A DNA stretch of 64,000 nt from NCBI RefSeq assembly GCF_006715225.1, contig NZ_VFMU01000001.1:1302001-1366000 (forward strand). Reading direction: 5' to 3'. Under the pieces are notes generated by a model. That model was not told where the DNA came from. It did not search any database and worked only from the letters and a program-made list of their open reading frames with translations. A program made the translations under genes and the position numbers. The DNA comes from Arthrobacter sp. SLBN-112. GTDB lineage: Bacteria > Actinomycetota > Actinomycetes > Actinomycetales > Micrococcaceae. Shown piece after piece: positions 25,021-33,267 of this stretch. The stretch's first letter is position 1. Each line of letters begins with the position of its first letter.

Positions 25021-26864
25021 GCACGGCAAGCACCGCCAAGGCAACCGGGCGCGTAAAGGCAGCGCTCGAGGCACTTGAAACAGTGGACCGGCCGGAAATC
25101 TGGATCACGCTCCGCAGCGGGGAGGACCTCCTGGCTGAGGCGGCGTCCATCGATGCCGCCGTGGCGGCCGGCGCGGACCTTCCGCTGGCCGGGCTGCTGC
25201 TGGCCGTCAAGAACAACGTTGACGTGGCAGGCATCCCAACCACGGCCGCCTGCCCGGGCTTTGCCTACACACCGGACAAGGATGCCGAAGCGGTGGCCCG
25301 GCTCCGCGCCGCCGGCGCCCTGGTCCTGGGTGCCAGCAACCTGGACCAGTTCGCCACCGGGCTGGTGGGGACGCGCAGCCCCCACGGCGCCGTCCGCGAC
25401 TCGCGCCGGCCCGAGTACATCTCCGGCGGATCCAGTTCCGGCTCCGCCGTGGCCGTGGCGCTGGGGCTGGTGGACATCGCGATCGGTACGGACACGGCAG
25501 GCTCCGGCCGCGTCCCCGCCGGGCTGCAGGGCATCGTGGGCATCAAGGCAACCCTGAACGTCGTCTCCACAGCCGGGGTGGTTCCCGCCTGCCGGTCCTG
25601 GGACGCCGTCACCATCTTTGCCCGGCACCTGTCCACCGCCGAGCTCGCCATGGGCGTCATGGCGGGCAACTCCCGGGAGTGGCCAGCGGACATCCGGTTG
25701 GCTGCACCGGAACGGCCACGGGTGGCCTATCCGGCCAGCCTGCCCGCACTACCGGACGCTTGGGCAGCCGAATTCCACCGCAACGTCGACCGGCTTCAGT
25801 CCTTGGGTGTGGAGATTGAAGCCATCGAATTCGATGCCTTCCTCGAAGCCGCCCGGCTGCTTTACGACGGCGGGCTGGTAGCCGAACGCCACGCCGCCGT
25901 GGGCAGCTTCCTGGAAAAGTACGACGCCGGCACGGCCGCTCAGGCGGGCATCGATCCAACCGTGGAACGCATCATCCGCGCGGCCGGTACAGTGCCCGCG
26001 CACCGGTACGTTGCCGATACCGCCAAGCTGGAAGCACTCAAGTCGAAGGCGATGGCGCAGCTGGAGGGCTTCGACGCCCTGCTGATCCCCACCGCCCCGT
26101 TCCACCCCACGCTGGCCGAGGTGGCTGCGGATCCGGTGGGGGTGAACTCCCTGATGGGCACCTATACCAACTTCTGCAACCTGTTCGACCTCTGCGCCGT
26201 GGCAGTGCCCGCCGGGGAAGTGGATGGTGCCCAGTTCGGGCTCACGGTGGTGGGCAGGACCTTTGATGATGCCGTGGCGGCGGATATTGCGCGCCGTCTG
26301 GAGGCAACTCCGGGCGCTCCCGCCCTCTTCGCTCCCGGCGCGGCAGCCGAGGTTGACCGCGCCGGTGCCCAGTCGCCGTCGTCCATGCCCTGGCCGCTGG
26401 CAGCCGGGGCAACGGCCGTGCCGCTGGTGGTGGTGGGTGCGCACCGCAAGGGCCAGCCGCTGGCGCCGCAGCTGGAGGACCTCGGCGCGTTCTGGGACGG
26501 CCCGGTCCGGACCGCGGCCCGCTACCGCATGGTGGCATTGGACACAGTGCCGCCCAAACCAGGCGTGTACCGGTCCGAGGACGGCGCGGAACTGGTGGGG
26601 GAGAAGTGGCTGCTGTCCCCGGCGGCCATGGGGACGTTCCTGGCCTCCCTCCCCGAGCCCATGCTCCTGGGATCCGTGCGGCTTGCGGATGGCTCCATCG
26701 CCGTCGGGTTCGCCTGTGATGCCGTTGCCGCCGCGGGCGGGGAGGACATCACCGCCTGGGGTGACTGGCTGGCGGACCGGAGCGTGGAGCCGAAGCCCCG
26801 GACGGTGTGGCGGGACCTGGGGGAGGCCGCCCTGGCGGGGTTCAGCCGCGGGGAGCGCGAATAG
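25017..26864 (+). CDS. atzF: Allophanate hydrolase
   Basis: Hydrolyses allophanate to ammonia and CO2, the last step of the pathway. The N-terminal 450 residues are an amidase-signature domain with the Ser-cisSer-Lys triad: Lys in AVKNNVDVAG, Ser residues in ISGGSSSGSAVA and DTAGSGRVPAG. The C-terminal domain (from about 455, AVPLVVVGAHRKGQPLAPQLEDLG) is the allophanate-hydrolase-specific decarboxylating domain. At 615 residues it matches AtzF-type enzymes. The ATG overlaps the carboxylase stop by 4 bases. Its 3' end overlaps the convergent hydrolase gene by 23 bases. Confidence 0.93.
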   Translation: MSTASTAKATGRVKAALEALETVDRPEIWITLRSGEDLLAEAASIDAAVAAGADLPLAGLLLAVKNNVDVAGIPTTAACPGFAYTPDKDAEAVARLRAAGALVLGASNLDQFATGLVGTRSPHGAVRDSRRPEYISGGSSSGSAVAVALGLVDIAIGTDTAGSGRVPAGLQGIVGIKATLNVVSTAGVVPACRSWDAVTIFARHLSTAELAMGVMAGNSREWPADIRLAAPERPRVAYPASLPALPDAWAAEFHRNVDRLQSLGVEIEAIEFDAFLEAARLLYDGGLVAERHAAVGSFLEKYDAGTAAQAGIDPTVERIIRAAGTVPAHRYVADTAKLEALKSKAMAQLEGFDALLIPTAPFHPTLAEVAADPVGVNSLMGTYTNFCNLFDLCAVAVPAGEVDGAQFGLTVVGRTFDDAVAADIARRLEATPGAPALFAPGAAAEVDRAGAQSPSSMPWPLAAGATAVPLVVVGAHRKGQPLAPQLEDLGAFWDGPVRTAARYRMVALDTVPPKPGVYRSEDGAELVGEKWLLSPAAMGTFLASLPEPMLLGSVRLADGSIAVGFACDAVAAAGGEDITAWGDWLADRSVEPKPRTVWRDLGEAALAGFSRGERE

Positions 26865-27756
26865 CCTCAGCTGCGTCCGGGCGGGACTCCCCGTCCGGAC
26901 GTTCTTCCGTGAAGTAGGCCGCGATGTCCGCCACCAGTTCCTTGACCGCTGCCGGGATGGACCCGTGGAAGCACTTGGGGGAGAGCAGGTAGGTGCTGCC
27001 CGGAACTGCCTGGTGCAGCCGCTGCGCCGTTTCCTTGTAGTAGGCAGGACTCTTGCCGCCGGCCATGAAATGGGTGTTTGCGGGCAGCACGCTGAAGTCC
27101 CGGGCATGGTCCTTCTCGTCGTAGGCCGCGCGCAGTTCGCCAACCCCGCTCGGCATGACCTGCCGGAACATCTTGTTGATCCTGGTCCTGGACAGCACGG
27201 CCATCAGGCCGGCCAGGACCGGTTCGGGGATCCTGGCCATGGTTGAGCCCGGGCTGGTGGCCTTCTTCATATGCGCCAGCGCATGGCCCACCCTGCCCTG
27301 GTTCACGGCGTCCTCGAACCCGTCCAGCCACGCGGTGTCGATGCTGCCGTCGATGTTCACCGCCGCGTCGTACACTGCCAGCTTGTCCGGGACGAACGCG
27401 GTTCCGGTGAACTCCTGCACCGCATTCAGGGCCACCGCTCCACCAAGGCTGTGGCCCAGGATGTTCCGGGCGCCGGTTGCGCGCAGGACCGTGCGCACAT
27501 CCTCGATTTCGGTGGCCATGGAGTAGTCCGCCGGTTGTTCGGACGAATTTCCCCGGCCCCTGCGGTCATAGACATCAACCGCCCAGCCGTCCCCCAGGCC
27601 CTTCGCCAGCGCAATCGAGAACGGGCGGTAGATCAACGCCGTGAGGAACGCGCCGCCGATCAGCAGCACCCGCCGTTCGCCGGGCGCCTCTTCGGTGCCG
27701 TAACTGTACAAAGCCAGCCTGCCGCCGTCGTGCGTTGGAAGTACGCGTTCTTTCAC
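26842..27756 (-). CDS. Alpha/beta hydrolase, paralogue of the 16.4-17.2 kb gene
   Basis: About 304 residues from GTG 27756 (VKERVLPTHDGGRLALYSYG). Nucleophile elbow GHSLGG follows YDRRGRGNSSEQPADY; the C-terminal His is probably in LLSPKCFHGSIPAAVKE. The order of motifs, including AVYDAAVNIDGSID, matches the other hydrolase of the island. An upstream GTG at 27777 is also possible; no strong ribosome site distinguishes them. It is head-to-head with lysS and tail-to-tail, overlapping by 23 bases, with allophanate hydrolase. The C-terminal 25 residues are charged and unconserved-looking. Substrate unknown; no evidence ties it to nitrogen metabolism beyond position. Confidence 0.82.
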   Translation of the reverse strand: MKERVLPTHDGGRLALYSYGTEEAPGERRVLLIGGAFLTALIYRPFSIALAKGLGDGWAVDVYDRRGRGNSSEQPADYSMATEIEDVRTVLRATGARNILGHSLGGAVALNAVQEFTGTAFVPDKLAVYDAAVNIDGSIDTAWLDGFEDAVNQGRVGHALAHMKKATSPGSTMARIPEPVLAGLMAVLSRTRINKMFRQVMPSGVGELRAAYDEKDHARDFSVLPANTHFMAGGKSPAYYKETAQRLHQAVPGSTYLLSPKCFHGSIPAAVKELVADIAAYFTEERPDGESRPDAAEAIRAPRG

Positions 27757-27815
27757 CAGCCCATCGTAGGTGCACACCTGCGCGGCAACTGGGAGCCCGG
27801 GTACCCAATGCCCGG

Positions 27816-27821
27816 TAAACT
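27816..27821 (+). promoter_or_regulatory. -10 hexamer for leaderless lysS transcript
   Basis: TAAACT fits TANNNT and ends 8 bases before GTG 27830. No Shine-Dalgarno precedes the GTG, so a leaderless message is likely and supports this start over the longer frame. Confidence 0.45.
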
Positions 27822-27829
27822 TGTGGATT

Positions 27830-29362
27830 GTGACTTCCCAAAACACCCCCTCGCCCAAGAACGCCCCTGAGCCCGTCGATGCCAGCGAGCAGATGCGGAT
27901 CCGCATGGAAAAGCGCGCCAAACTTTTGGAGCGCGGCGCTGAGGCGTACCCGGTGGGTGTGGAGCGGACGCACTCCCTCGCCGAGATCCGGGAAAAGTAC
28001 GCCCACCTCGAGGCGGACGACACCACCGGCGACACCGTGGGCGTCACCGGGCGCGTCGTCTTCGTCCGCAACACCGGCAAGCTCTGCTTCGCCACGCTGC
28101 AGGAAGGCGGCACCGACGGCAAGGCCACCCGCCTGCAGGCCATGCTGAGCCTGGCCAACGTGGGCGAGGAAGCGCTCGCCGACTGGAAGGCGCTGGTTGA
28201 CCTCGGTGACCACGTCTTCATCAAGGGCGAGGTCATCTCCTCCCGCCGCGGCGAGCTGTCCATCATGGCGGACTCCTGGTCCATGGCCTCCAAGGCCCTG
28301 CGCCCGCTGCCGGTCCTGCACGCCGACCTGAACGAGGAAACCCGCGTCCGCCAGCGCTACGTTGACCTGATGGTCCGTGACGAGGCCCGCGAAATGGTCT
28401 ACACCCGCGCCGCCATCACCCGCTCCATCCGCGAAACGCTGTTCCGGCACCGCTACGTGGAAGTGGAAACCCCCATCCTCAACCTGGTCCACGGCGGTGC
28501 CCTTGCCCGGCCGTTCGAAACCCACATGAACGCCTTCGACCAGAAGATGACCCTGCGCATCGCCACCGAGCTCTACCTCAAGCGCGCCGTGGTGGGCGGG
28601 ATCGACCGCGTGTACGACATGGGCCGCGTGTTCCGCAACGAGGGCGTGGACTCGACCCACAGCCCCGAATTCACCACCCTTGAGTGCTACGAGGCCTGGG
28701 CAGACCAGTTCGTCATGGCAGAGCGGATCAAGGAGATCATCCTCGACGCCGCCGACGCCGTGGGTGCCGGCCGTGTCCTGCAGACCGAGGCCGGCGAGAT
28801 CAACCTCGACGGCGAGTGGGCCTGGCTGGCCGTCTACCCCGGCCTTTCCGACGCCGTTGGGCAGGAAATCACGCCGGAGACGTCCGTTGAGGTTCTGCGC
28901 GACATCGCGGAAAAGCATGACGTCAAGGTGGACCCCAAGTGGGACGCCGAAAAGCTGGCGGTGGAACTCTTCGGTGAAATCGTTGAGCCCACCCTGCTGA
29001 ACCCCACCTTCGTCTACGACTACCCGCCCTCCGCCCAGCCGCTGGCCCGCCCGCACCGCGAGGACGGCCGGCTGATCGAGGCCTGGGACCTGATTATCGG
29101 CGGCATGGAACGCGGCACCGCCTTCTCCGAGCTGATCGACCCCGTCATCCAGCGCGAACGGCTTACCGAGCAGTCCATGCACGCGGCCGCCGGTGACGTG
29201 GAGGCCATGCAGCTTGACGAGGACTTCCTGCGCGCGCTGGAATACGGTGCCCCGCCCATGGGCGGCATCGGCCTGGGCATCGACCGGCTGGTCATGCTCT
29301 TCACGGGCGCCGGCATCCGCGAGACCATCCTGTTCCCCCTGCTGAAGCCCGAAGGGCACTGA
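27830..29362 (+). CDS. lysS: Lysyl-tRNA synthetase (class II)
   Basis: Charges tRNA-Lys. Class II motifs are visible: motif 1 near HRYVEVETPILN, motif 2 VYDMGRVFRNEGVDSTHSPEFT, motif 3 GIGLGIDRLVMLFTG, with an N-terminal OB-fold anticodon domain (GVTGRVVFVRNTGKLCFATLQ). 510 residues from GTG 27830 gives the usual length; the 20 codons before it are unconserved and would cross the hydrolase promoter. In mycobacteria lysS follows panC-panD-coaX directly and precedes lsr2-clpC as here, so it marks the right edge of the insertion. A tRNA-Lys lies at 60.7 kb. Confidence 0.96.
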   Translation: MTSQNTPSPKNAPEPVDASEQMRIRMEKRAKLLERGAEAYPVGVERTHSLAEIREKYAHLEADDTTGDTVGVTGRVVFVRNTGKLCFATLQEGGTDGKATRLQAMLSLANVGEEALADWKALVDLGDHVFIKGEVISSRRGELSIMADSWSMASKALRPLPVLHADLNEETRVRQRYVDLMVRDEAREMVYTRAAITRSIRETLFRHRYVEVETPILNLVHGGALARPFETHMNAFDQKMTLRIATELYLKRAVVGGIDRVYDMGRVFRNEGVDSTHSPEFTTLECYEAWADQFVMAERIKEIILDAADAVGAGRVLQTEAGEINLDGEWAWLAVYPGLSDAVGQEITPETSVEVLRDIAEKHDVKVDPKWDAEKLAVELFGEIVEPTLLNPTFVYDYPPSAQPLARPHREDGRLIEAWDLIIGGMERGTAFSELIDPVIQRERLTEQSMHAAAGDVEAMQLDEDFLRALEYGAPPMGGIGLGIDRLVMLFTGAGIRETILFPLLKPEGH

Positions 29363-29364
29363 TC

Positions 29365-29541
29365 ATGGAATACGTGGCAGTTATTCTTCCCTCGCTGGTG
29401 GTGGGCCTGCTGTTCTGGTTCGCCATGAAGGCAATTTTTAACGCGGACAAGGCCGAGCGGCAGGCGGAGGCCCGCGCGCAGGCCGAAGCCGATTCCCTCC
29501 CGGCGCAGCCCGTGGACCGCCCGGGCCCGGAATCCAAATAG
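29365..29541 (+). CDS. Small membrane protein (58 aa) between lysS and lsr2
   Basis: ATG 29365 begins two bases after the lysS stop and the frame ends at TAG 29539-29541. The peptide starts MEYVAVILPSLVVGLLFWFA, a clear transmembrane helix, followed by a charged Lys/Glu/Arg/Ala-rich helix (ADKAERQAEARAQAEADS) and a Pro-rich end. High third-position GC and tight coupling to lysS support a real gene. Function unknown; translation is probably coupled to lysS. Confidence 0.65.
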   Translation: MEYVAVILPSLVVGLLFWFAMKAIFNADKAERQAEARAQAEADSLPAQPVDRPGPESK

Positions 29542-29590
29542 ATAAATCCCCCTTCTTTCCGGTTTTATCCCCAAGGAACCAATACGCGCT

Positions 29591-29620
29591 TTGACGCGTT
29601 GCCAAGATAAGAGTCATAAT
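29591..29620 (+). promoter_or_regulatory. lsr2 promoter in an AT-rich upstream region
   Basis: TTGACG (29591-29596) and CATAAT (29615-29620), 18 bp apart, form the best housekeeping-type promoter in the window. ACGCG/CGCGT arms flank the -35 (29583-29600). The stretch 29542-29670 is much richer in A/T than its surroundings, as expected for autoregulation by Lsr2, which binds AT-rich DNA (inference). Confidence 0.6.
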
Positions 29621-29670
29621 TTTTTTGGGAAACATCCTGCTTTTCTGAAAACCCAAGAGGAAGACCTTTA

Positions 29671-30000
29671 ATGGCACAGAAAGTAAACATCATCCTCGTT
29701 GATGATCTGGATGGGGGATCCGCAGACGAGAATGTTAAGTTCGGCCTCGATGGGGTCAACTACGAGATTGACCTGTCGGCAGCCAATGCCGCTGAACTTC
29801 GGTCTTCACTGGAGAGGTTCACTAACGCAGCACGCAAGGCATCCGGGGGCCGCGCCCAGCGGGCCAAGGCTCCGACCGGAGGCCGCAGCCACGATTCGGC
29901 GCAAATCCGGCAATGGGCCCGGGATAACGGCTACACCGTTAACAGCCGCGGCCGAATTCAGGCTGAAATCCAGGAGGCCTACCAAAAGGCAAATTCCTAG
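29671..30000 (+). CDS. lsr2: Lsr2 family nucleoid-associated protein
   Basis: A 109-residue H-NS-like xenogeneic silencer that bridges AT-rich DNA. The N-terminal dimerisation strand region (KVNIILVDDLDGG, VNYEIDLS) and the C-terminal DNA-binding helices with the minor-groove RGR hook (IRQWARDNGYTVNSRGRIQ) are clear. The GGRAQRAKA linker is basic. ATG 29671 is preceded by AGAGGAAG. It has its own promoter and an intrinsic terminator, so it is monocistronic. The gene's codon composition is notably less GC-rich than its neighbours. Confidence 0.96.
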   Translation: MAQKVNIILVDDLDGGSADENVKFGLDGVNYEIDLSAANAAELRSSLERFTNAARKASGGRAQRAKAPTGGRSHDSAQIRQWARDNGYTVNSRGRIQAEIQEAYQKANS

Positions 30001-30020
30001 GACTGCCTTTAGCTGCACTG

Positions 30021-30058
30021 AAACCCCGCTTACCGCCGCCAGGCGGGGCGGGGTTTTT
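30021..30058 (+). terminator. Intrinsic terminator of lsr2
   Basis: AAACCCCGC (30021-30029) pairs with GCGGGGTTT (30048-30056), with an inner CCGCC-GCCA-GGCGG stem, followed by a run of five T (30054-30058). Confidence 0.85.
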
Positions 30059-30343
30059 CAATTCGCGGCATAAGCCTGCTATGGGAGCTGCCCCGCCGCC
30101 GAAATGGCCTAAATAAGCAGGTGGTCTAAGCGCCCGGCGTGCGGCGGTATTTCGCGGCCGTGGACAGCCGGGGACGCCGGTTCCAGCTGCCGGCTGCTTC
30201 CGTCCGGGGCCGGTTCAGGGTGACGCGGCCCGACGCTCTGCCTATTCCCGCAAGGGCCCGGGTTTCCCCTGTGGCGAACACGCTCCACAACTCCGGAGCG
30301 GGCACGTAGCATCAAAGTACGTCGTAGCTAGGAGTGTGGCGAA
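30059..30343 (+). promoter_or_regulatory. clpC upstream region with dyad and promoter elements
   Basis: No gene is seen between the lsr2 terminator and clpC. A dyad TGTGG-N10-CCACA spans 30270-30289 around GCGAACACGC and is a candidate operator; ClgR is the known activator of clpC in actinobacteria, but I cannot confirm its consensus. TAGCAT at 30307-30312 could be the -10, and CGTAGC is repeated at 30305 and 30324. AGGAG at 30331-30335 is the clpC ribosome site. Confidence 0.35.
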
Positions 30344-32836
30344 ATGTTTGAGCGATTTACGGACCGTGCCCGTCGCGTAGTTGTGCTTGCCCAAGAAGAG
30401 GCACGCATGCTGAACCACAATTACATCGGTACCGAACACATCCTCTTGGGTCTGATCCATGAGGGTGAGGGCGTTGCCGCCAAAGCTCTTGAGTCCTTGA
30501 GCATTTCGCTCGACGGCGTTCGCGAGCAGGTGCAGGAGATCATCGGGCAGGGCCAGCAGGCCCCCTCCGGCCACATCCCCTTCACCCCCCGCGCCAAGAA
30601 GGTGCTGGAGCTCTCGCTGCGCGAAGCCCTGCAGCTGGGCCACAACTACATCGGCACCGAGCACATCCTGCTCGGCCTTATCCGCGAGGGTGAGGGCGTT
30701 GCCGCCCAGGTTCTGGTCAAGCTCGGCGCGGACCTCAACCGGGTCCGCCAGCAGGTCATCCAGCTCCTCTCCGGCTACCAGGGCAAGGAAACCACCGGCG
30801 CAGGCGTCGGCGGCGGACAGCCCGAAGGCGCACCCGCCGGTTCCGTGGTCCTGGACCAGTTCGGCCGCAACCTGACGCAGGCTGCGCGTGAGAACAAGCT
30901 GGACCCGGTCATCGGACGCGAGCAGGAAATGGAACGCGTCATGCAGGTCCTTTCCCGCCGCACCAAGAACAACCCTGTCCTCATCGGTGAGCCCGGCGTC
31001 GGCAAGACGGCCGTCGTCGAAGGCCTGGCCCAGGCAATCGTGCGCGGCGACGTCCCGGAGACCATCCGCGACAAGCAGCTGTACACCCTGGACCTCGGTT
31101 CCCTGGTGGCAGGCTCCCGCTACCGCGGTGACTTCGAAGAGCGCCTGAAGAAGGTCCTCAAGGAGATCCGCACCCGTGGCGACATCATCCTGTTCATCGA
31201 TGAGATCCACACGCTTGTAGGTGCCGGTGCCGCCGAGGGCGCCATCGACGCGGCCTCGATCCTGAAGCCCATGCTGGCCCGCGGCGAGCTGCAGACCATC
31301 GGTGCCACCACGCTGGACGAGTACCGCAAGCACATCGAGAAGGACGCCGCCCTTGAGCGCCGCTTCCAGCCGATCCAGGTCAAGGAACCCTCCGTGGCAC
31401 ACGCCATCGAGATCCTCAAGGGCCTGCGCGACCGGTACGAGGCACACCACCGCGTCACCATTACCGACGGCGCCCTGGCCTCCGCTGCAAGCCTGGCCGA
31501 GCGCTACATCTCGGACCGCTTCCTGCCGGACAAGGCGATCGACCTGATCGACGAAGCCGGTGCCCGGCTGCGCATCCGCCGCATGACCGCTCCGCCGGAG
31601 CTCAAGGCCATGGACGAGCGCATCGCCAAGCTGAAGATGGAGAAGGAATCCGCCATCGACGCGCAGGACTTCGAAGGCGCCGCTTCGCTCCGCGACAAGG
31701 AGCAGAAGATGATTTCCGAGCGCGCGGAGAAGGAACGCCACTGGAAGTCCGGCGGCATGGACGACATCTCCGAGGTGGATGAGGATCTCATCGCCGAGGT
31801 GCTGGCCAACTCCACCGGCATCCCCGTCTTCAAGCTGACCGAGGAAGAATCCTCGCGGCTGCTCAAGATGGAAGACGAACTGCACAAGCGCGTCGTTGGC
31901 CAGAACGAGGCCATCAAGGCACTCTCGCAGGCCATCCGCCGCACCCGTGCAGGGCTCAAGGACCCCAAGCGCCCCGGTGGCTCGTTCATCTTCGCCGGCC
32001 CCACCGGCGTCGGCAAGACCGAGCTCGCCAAGGCACTCGCGGAGTTCCTGTTCGGTGAAGAGGACGCCCTCATCACGCTGGACATGTCCGAGTACTCCGA
32101 GAAGCACACCGTCTCGCGGCTCTTCGGTGCCCCTCCGGGCTACGTGGGCTACGAAGAGGGTGGCCAGCTGACCGAGAAGGTCCGCCGGCGTCCGTTCTCC
32201 GTGGTGCTGTTCGACGAAGTGGAAAAGGCCCACGCGGACCTCTTCAACTCGCTGCTGCAGATCCTGGAAGACGGCCGCCTGACCGACTCCCAGGGCCGCG
32301 TGGTGGACTTCAAGAACACCGTCATCATCATGACCACCAACTTGGGTACCCGGGACATCTCCAAGAGCGTTGCAACCGGCTTCCAGTCCGGCACCGACAC
32401 GCAGACCGGTTACAACCGCATGCGTGCCCGTGTCACCGAGGAGCTCAAGCAGCACTTCCGCCCCGAGTTCCTGAACCGTGTTGACGACGTCGTGGTGTTC
32501 CCGCAGCTGACCCAGGACGAGATCATCGAGATCGTGGACCTGTTCGTCACCCGCCTGGAGAAGCGTCTTAAGGACAAGGACATGGGCATCGAGCTCACCA
32601 AGGCCGCCAAGGTGCTCCTGGCGACCCGCGGCTACGATCCCGCCATGGGTGCCCGGCCGCTGCGCCGCACCATCCAGCGCGAGATCGAGGACCAGCTCTC
32701 CGAGAAGATCCTCTTCGGCGAGATCCACCCCGGCGACATCGTCGTGGTGGATGTCGAAGGCGAAGGCGACGATGCGAAGTTCACCTTCGCCGGCAACGCC
32801 AAGCCCCGCATCCCGGAGATCGCCCCGAGCGTCTAG
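30344..32836 (+). CDS. clpC: ATP-dependent Clp protease ATP-binding subunit ClpC
   Basis: An 830-residue Hsp100 unfoldase that feeds ClpP. Two Clp_N repeats at the start each contain [14 protein letters not shown](H/R)EGEGVA. AAA-1 has Walker A GEPGVGKT (about 215) and the UVR/M domain follows ([19 protein letters not shown] near 440). AAA-2 has [15 protein letters not shown] (about 553) and [18 protein letters not shown]. The IGF/VGF-type ClpP-binding loop lies in the [10 protein letters not shown] to TGYNRM region. ATG 30344 is 8 bases after AGGAG. Followed by a strong terminator. Confidence 0.97.
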   Translation: MFERFTDRARRVVVLAQEEARMLNHNYIGTEHILLGLIHEGEGVAAKALESLSISLDGVREQVQEIIGQGQQAPSGHIPFTPRAKKVLELSLREALQLGHNYIGTEHILLGLIREGEGVAAQVLVKLGADLNRVRQQVIQLLSGYQGKETTGAGVGGGQPEGAPAGSVVLDQFGRNLTQAARENKLDPVIGREQEMERVMQVLSRRTKNNPVLIGEPGVGKTAVVEGLAQAIVRGDVPETIRDKQLYTLDLGSLVAGSRYRGDFEERLKKVLKEIRTRGDIILFIDEIHTLVGAGAAEGAIDAASILKPMLARGELQTIGATTLDEYRKHIEKDAALERRFQPIQVKEPSVAHAIEILKGLRDRYEAHHRVTITDGALASAASLAERYISDRFLPDKAIDLIDEAGARLRIRRMTAPPELKAMDERIAKLKMEKESAIDAQDFEGAASLRDKEQKMISERAEKERHWKSGGMDDISEVDEDLIAEVLANSTGIPVFKLTEEESSRLLKMEDELHKRVVGQNEAIKALSQAIRRTRAGLKDPKRPGGSFIFAGPTGVGKTELAKALAEFLFGEEDALITLDMSEYSEKHTVSRLFGAPPGYVGYEEGGQLTEKVRRRPFSVVLFDEVEKAHADLFNSLLQILEDGRLTDSQGRVVDFKNTVIIMTTNLGTRDISKSVATGFQSGTDTQTGYNRMRARVTEELKQHFRPEFLNRVDDVVVFPQLTQDEIIEIVDLFVTRLEKRLKDKDMGIELTKAAKVLLATRGYDPAMGARPLRRTIQREIEDQLSEKILFGEIHPGDIVVVDVEGEGDDAKFTFAGNAKPRIPEIAPSV

Positions 32837-32847
32837 TCTCCACAGCC

Positions 32848-32883
32848 AAAGCCCCGCCACTCCGCAAGGAGCGGCGGGGCTTT
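32848..32883 (+). terminator. Intrinsic terminator of clpC
   Basis: AAAGCCCCGCC (32848-32858) pairs with GGCGGGGCTTT (32873-32883), with an inner CTCC-GCAA-GGAG stem closed by a GNRA tetraloop. It is followed by CTGCGTTCTC, with only a short T-rich end. Confidence 0.85.
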
Positions 32884-32939
32884 CTGCGTTCTCATCCGCG
32901 TGGCTGGGTCCTGGGCTTTCATCCGTGGCTGGGTCCGGC

Positions 32940-33015
32940 GCCGGACATCAGAGATTTCCCGGCGCCTGCTCGTTCCTCGCTTTGACGGCGCCTACATAAA
33001 TCCCTGATGCCCGGC
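32940..33015 (-). repeat. Covarying GTAG hairpin element, copy C
   Basis: Read on the minus strand: GCCGG outer arm, CATCAG/CTGATG stem, GATTTAT, GTA, inner stem GGCGCC, loop GTCAAAGCGAGGAACGAGCA, GGCGCC, G, GGAAATC and the closing arms. The loop matches copies A and B while the stems differ. It lies in the 431-bp gene-free interval 32837-33267, in the opposite orientation to A and B. The rest of that interval holds a short direct repeat TGGCTGGGTCC (32900, 32925). Confidence 0.75.
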
Positions 33016-33084
33016 ACCTCGTGCGTCAGGCGGCCTTTTTCAGGAATCCCCGGGCTGAACCCGGTCCTGTCGCTGGCCTGCCGT

Positions 33085-33119
33085 GGCACCCTCTGTTCGT
33101 AGCCTCAAGCGAGGGTGCC
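33085..33119 (+). repeat. Hairpin next to copy A, possibly a truncated element
   Basis: GGCACCCTC (33085-33093) and GAGGGTGCC (33111-33119) form a perfect 9-bp stem with a 17-nt loop containing GTAGCCTCAAGCGAGG across the loop and right arm, which resembles the GTAGC...CTAAGCGAGG core of copy B with the inner stem deleted. Its right end overlaps the outer arm of copy A. Confidence 0.45.
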
Positions 33120-33182
33120 GGGGTCATTTGTGTAGCTTGCGTCAAAGCGACGAAGGAGCAGCAAGCGGCAAATGGCGCCGGC
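33117..33182 (+). repeat. Covarying GTAG hairpin element, copy A
   Basis: Outer arms GCCGG (33117-33121) and CCGGC (33178-33182); stem CATTTG/CAAATG; GTA internal loop; inner stem GCTTGC/GCAAGC; loop GTCAAAGCGACGAAGGAGCA. It ends 85 bases before the S9 peptidase start. Compared with B and C, arm differences are compensatory, and inside the loop the C...G pair of this copy is G...C in the other two. Confidence 0.75.
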
Positions 33183-33267
33183 GCCGGAGCGGACCCAGCC
33201 ACGGAGGCAGGTACCGGGGGAGCGTGGCGGCTGTGATGCGGGGCACAAACCGTGTTGAATCGGGGGC

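Noticed and set aside
30120..30170. GTCTAAGCG near 30126 as another copy of the covarying element
   Set aside because: Only nine bases match the conserved loop, and the flanking arms do not form the GTA/inner-stem arrangement.
30270..30289. Firm assignment of a ClgR box for clpC
   Set aside because: The dyad is suggestive and ClgR is the known regulator of this gene in the phylum, but the match to its consensus cannot be confirmed here, so it is listed only as a candidate operator.
30242..32860. 872-codon minus-strand frame opposite clpC
   Set aside because: Antisense shadow of a clear ClpC gene; His/Gly/Leu-rich with no recognisable domain.
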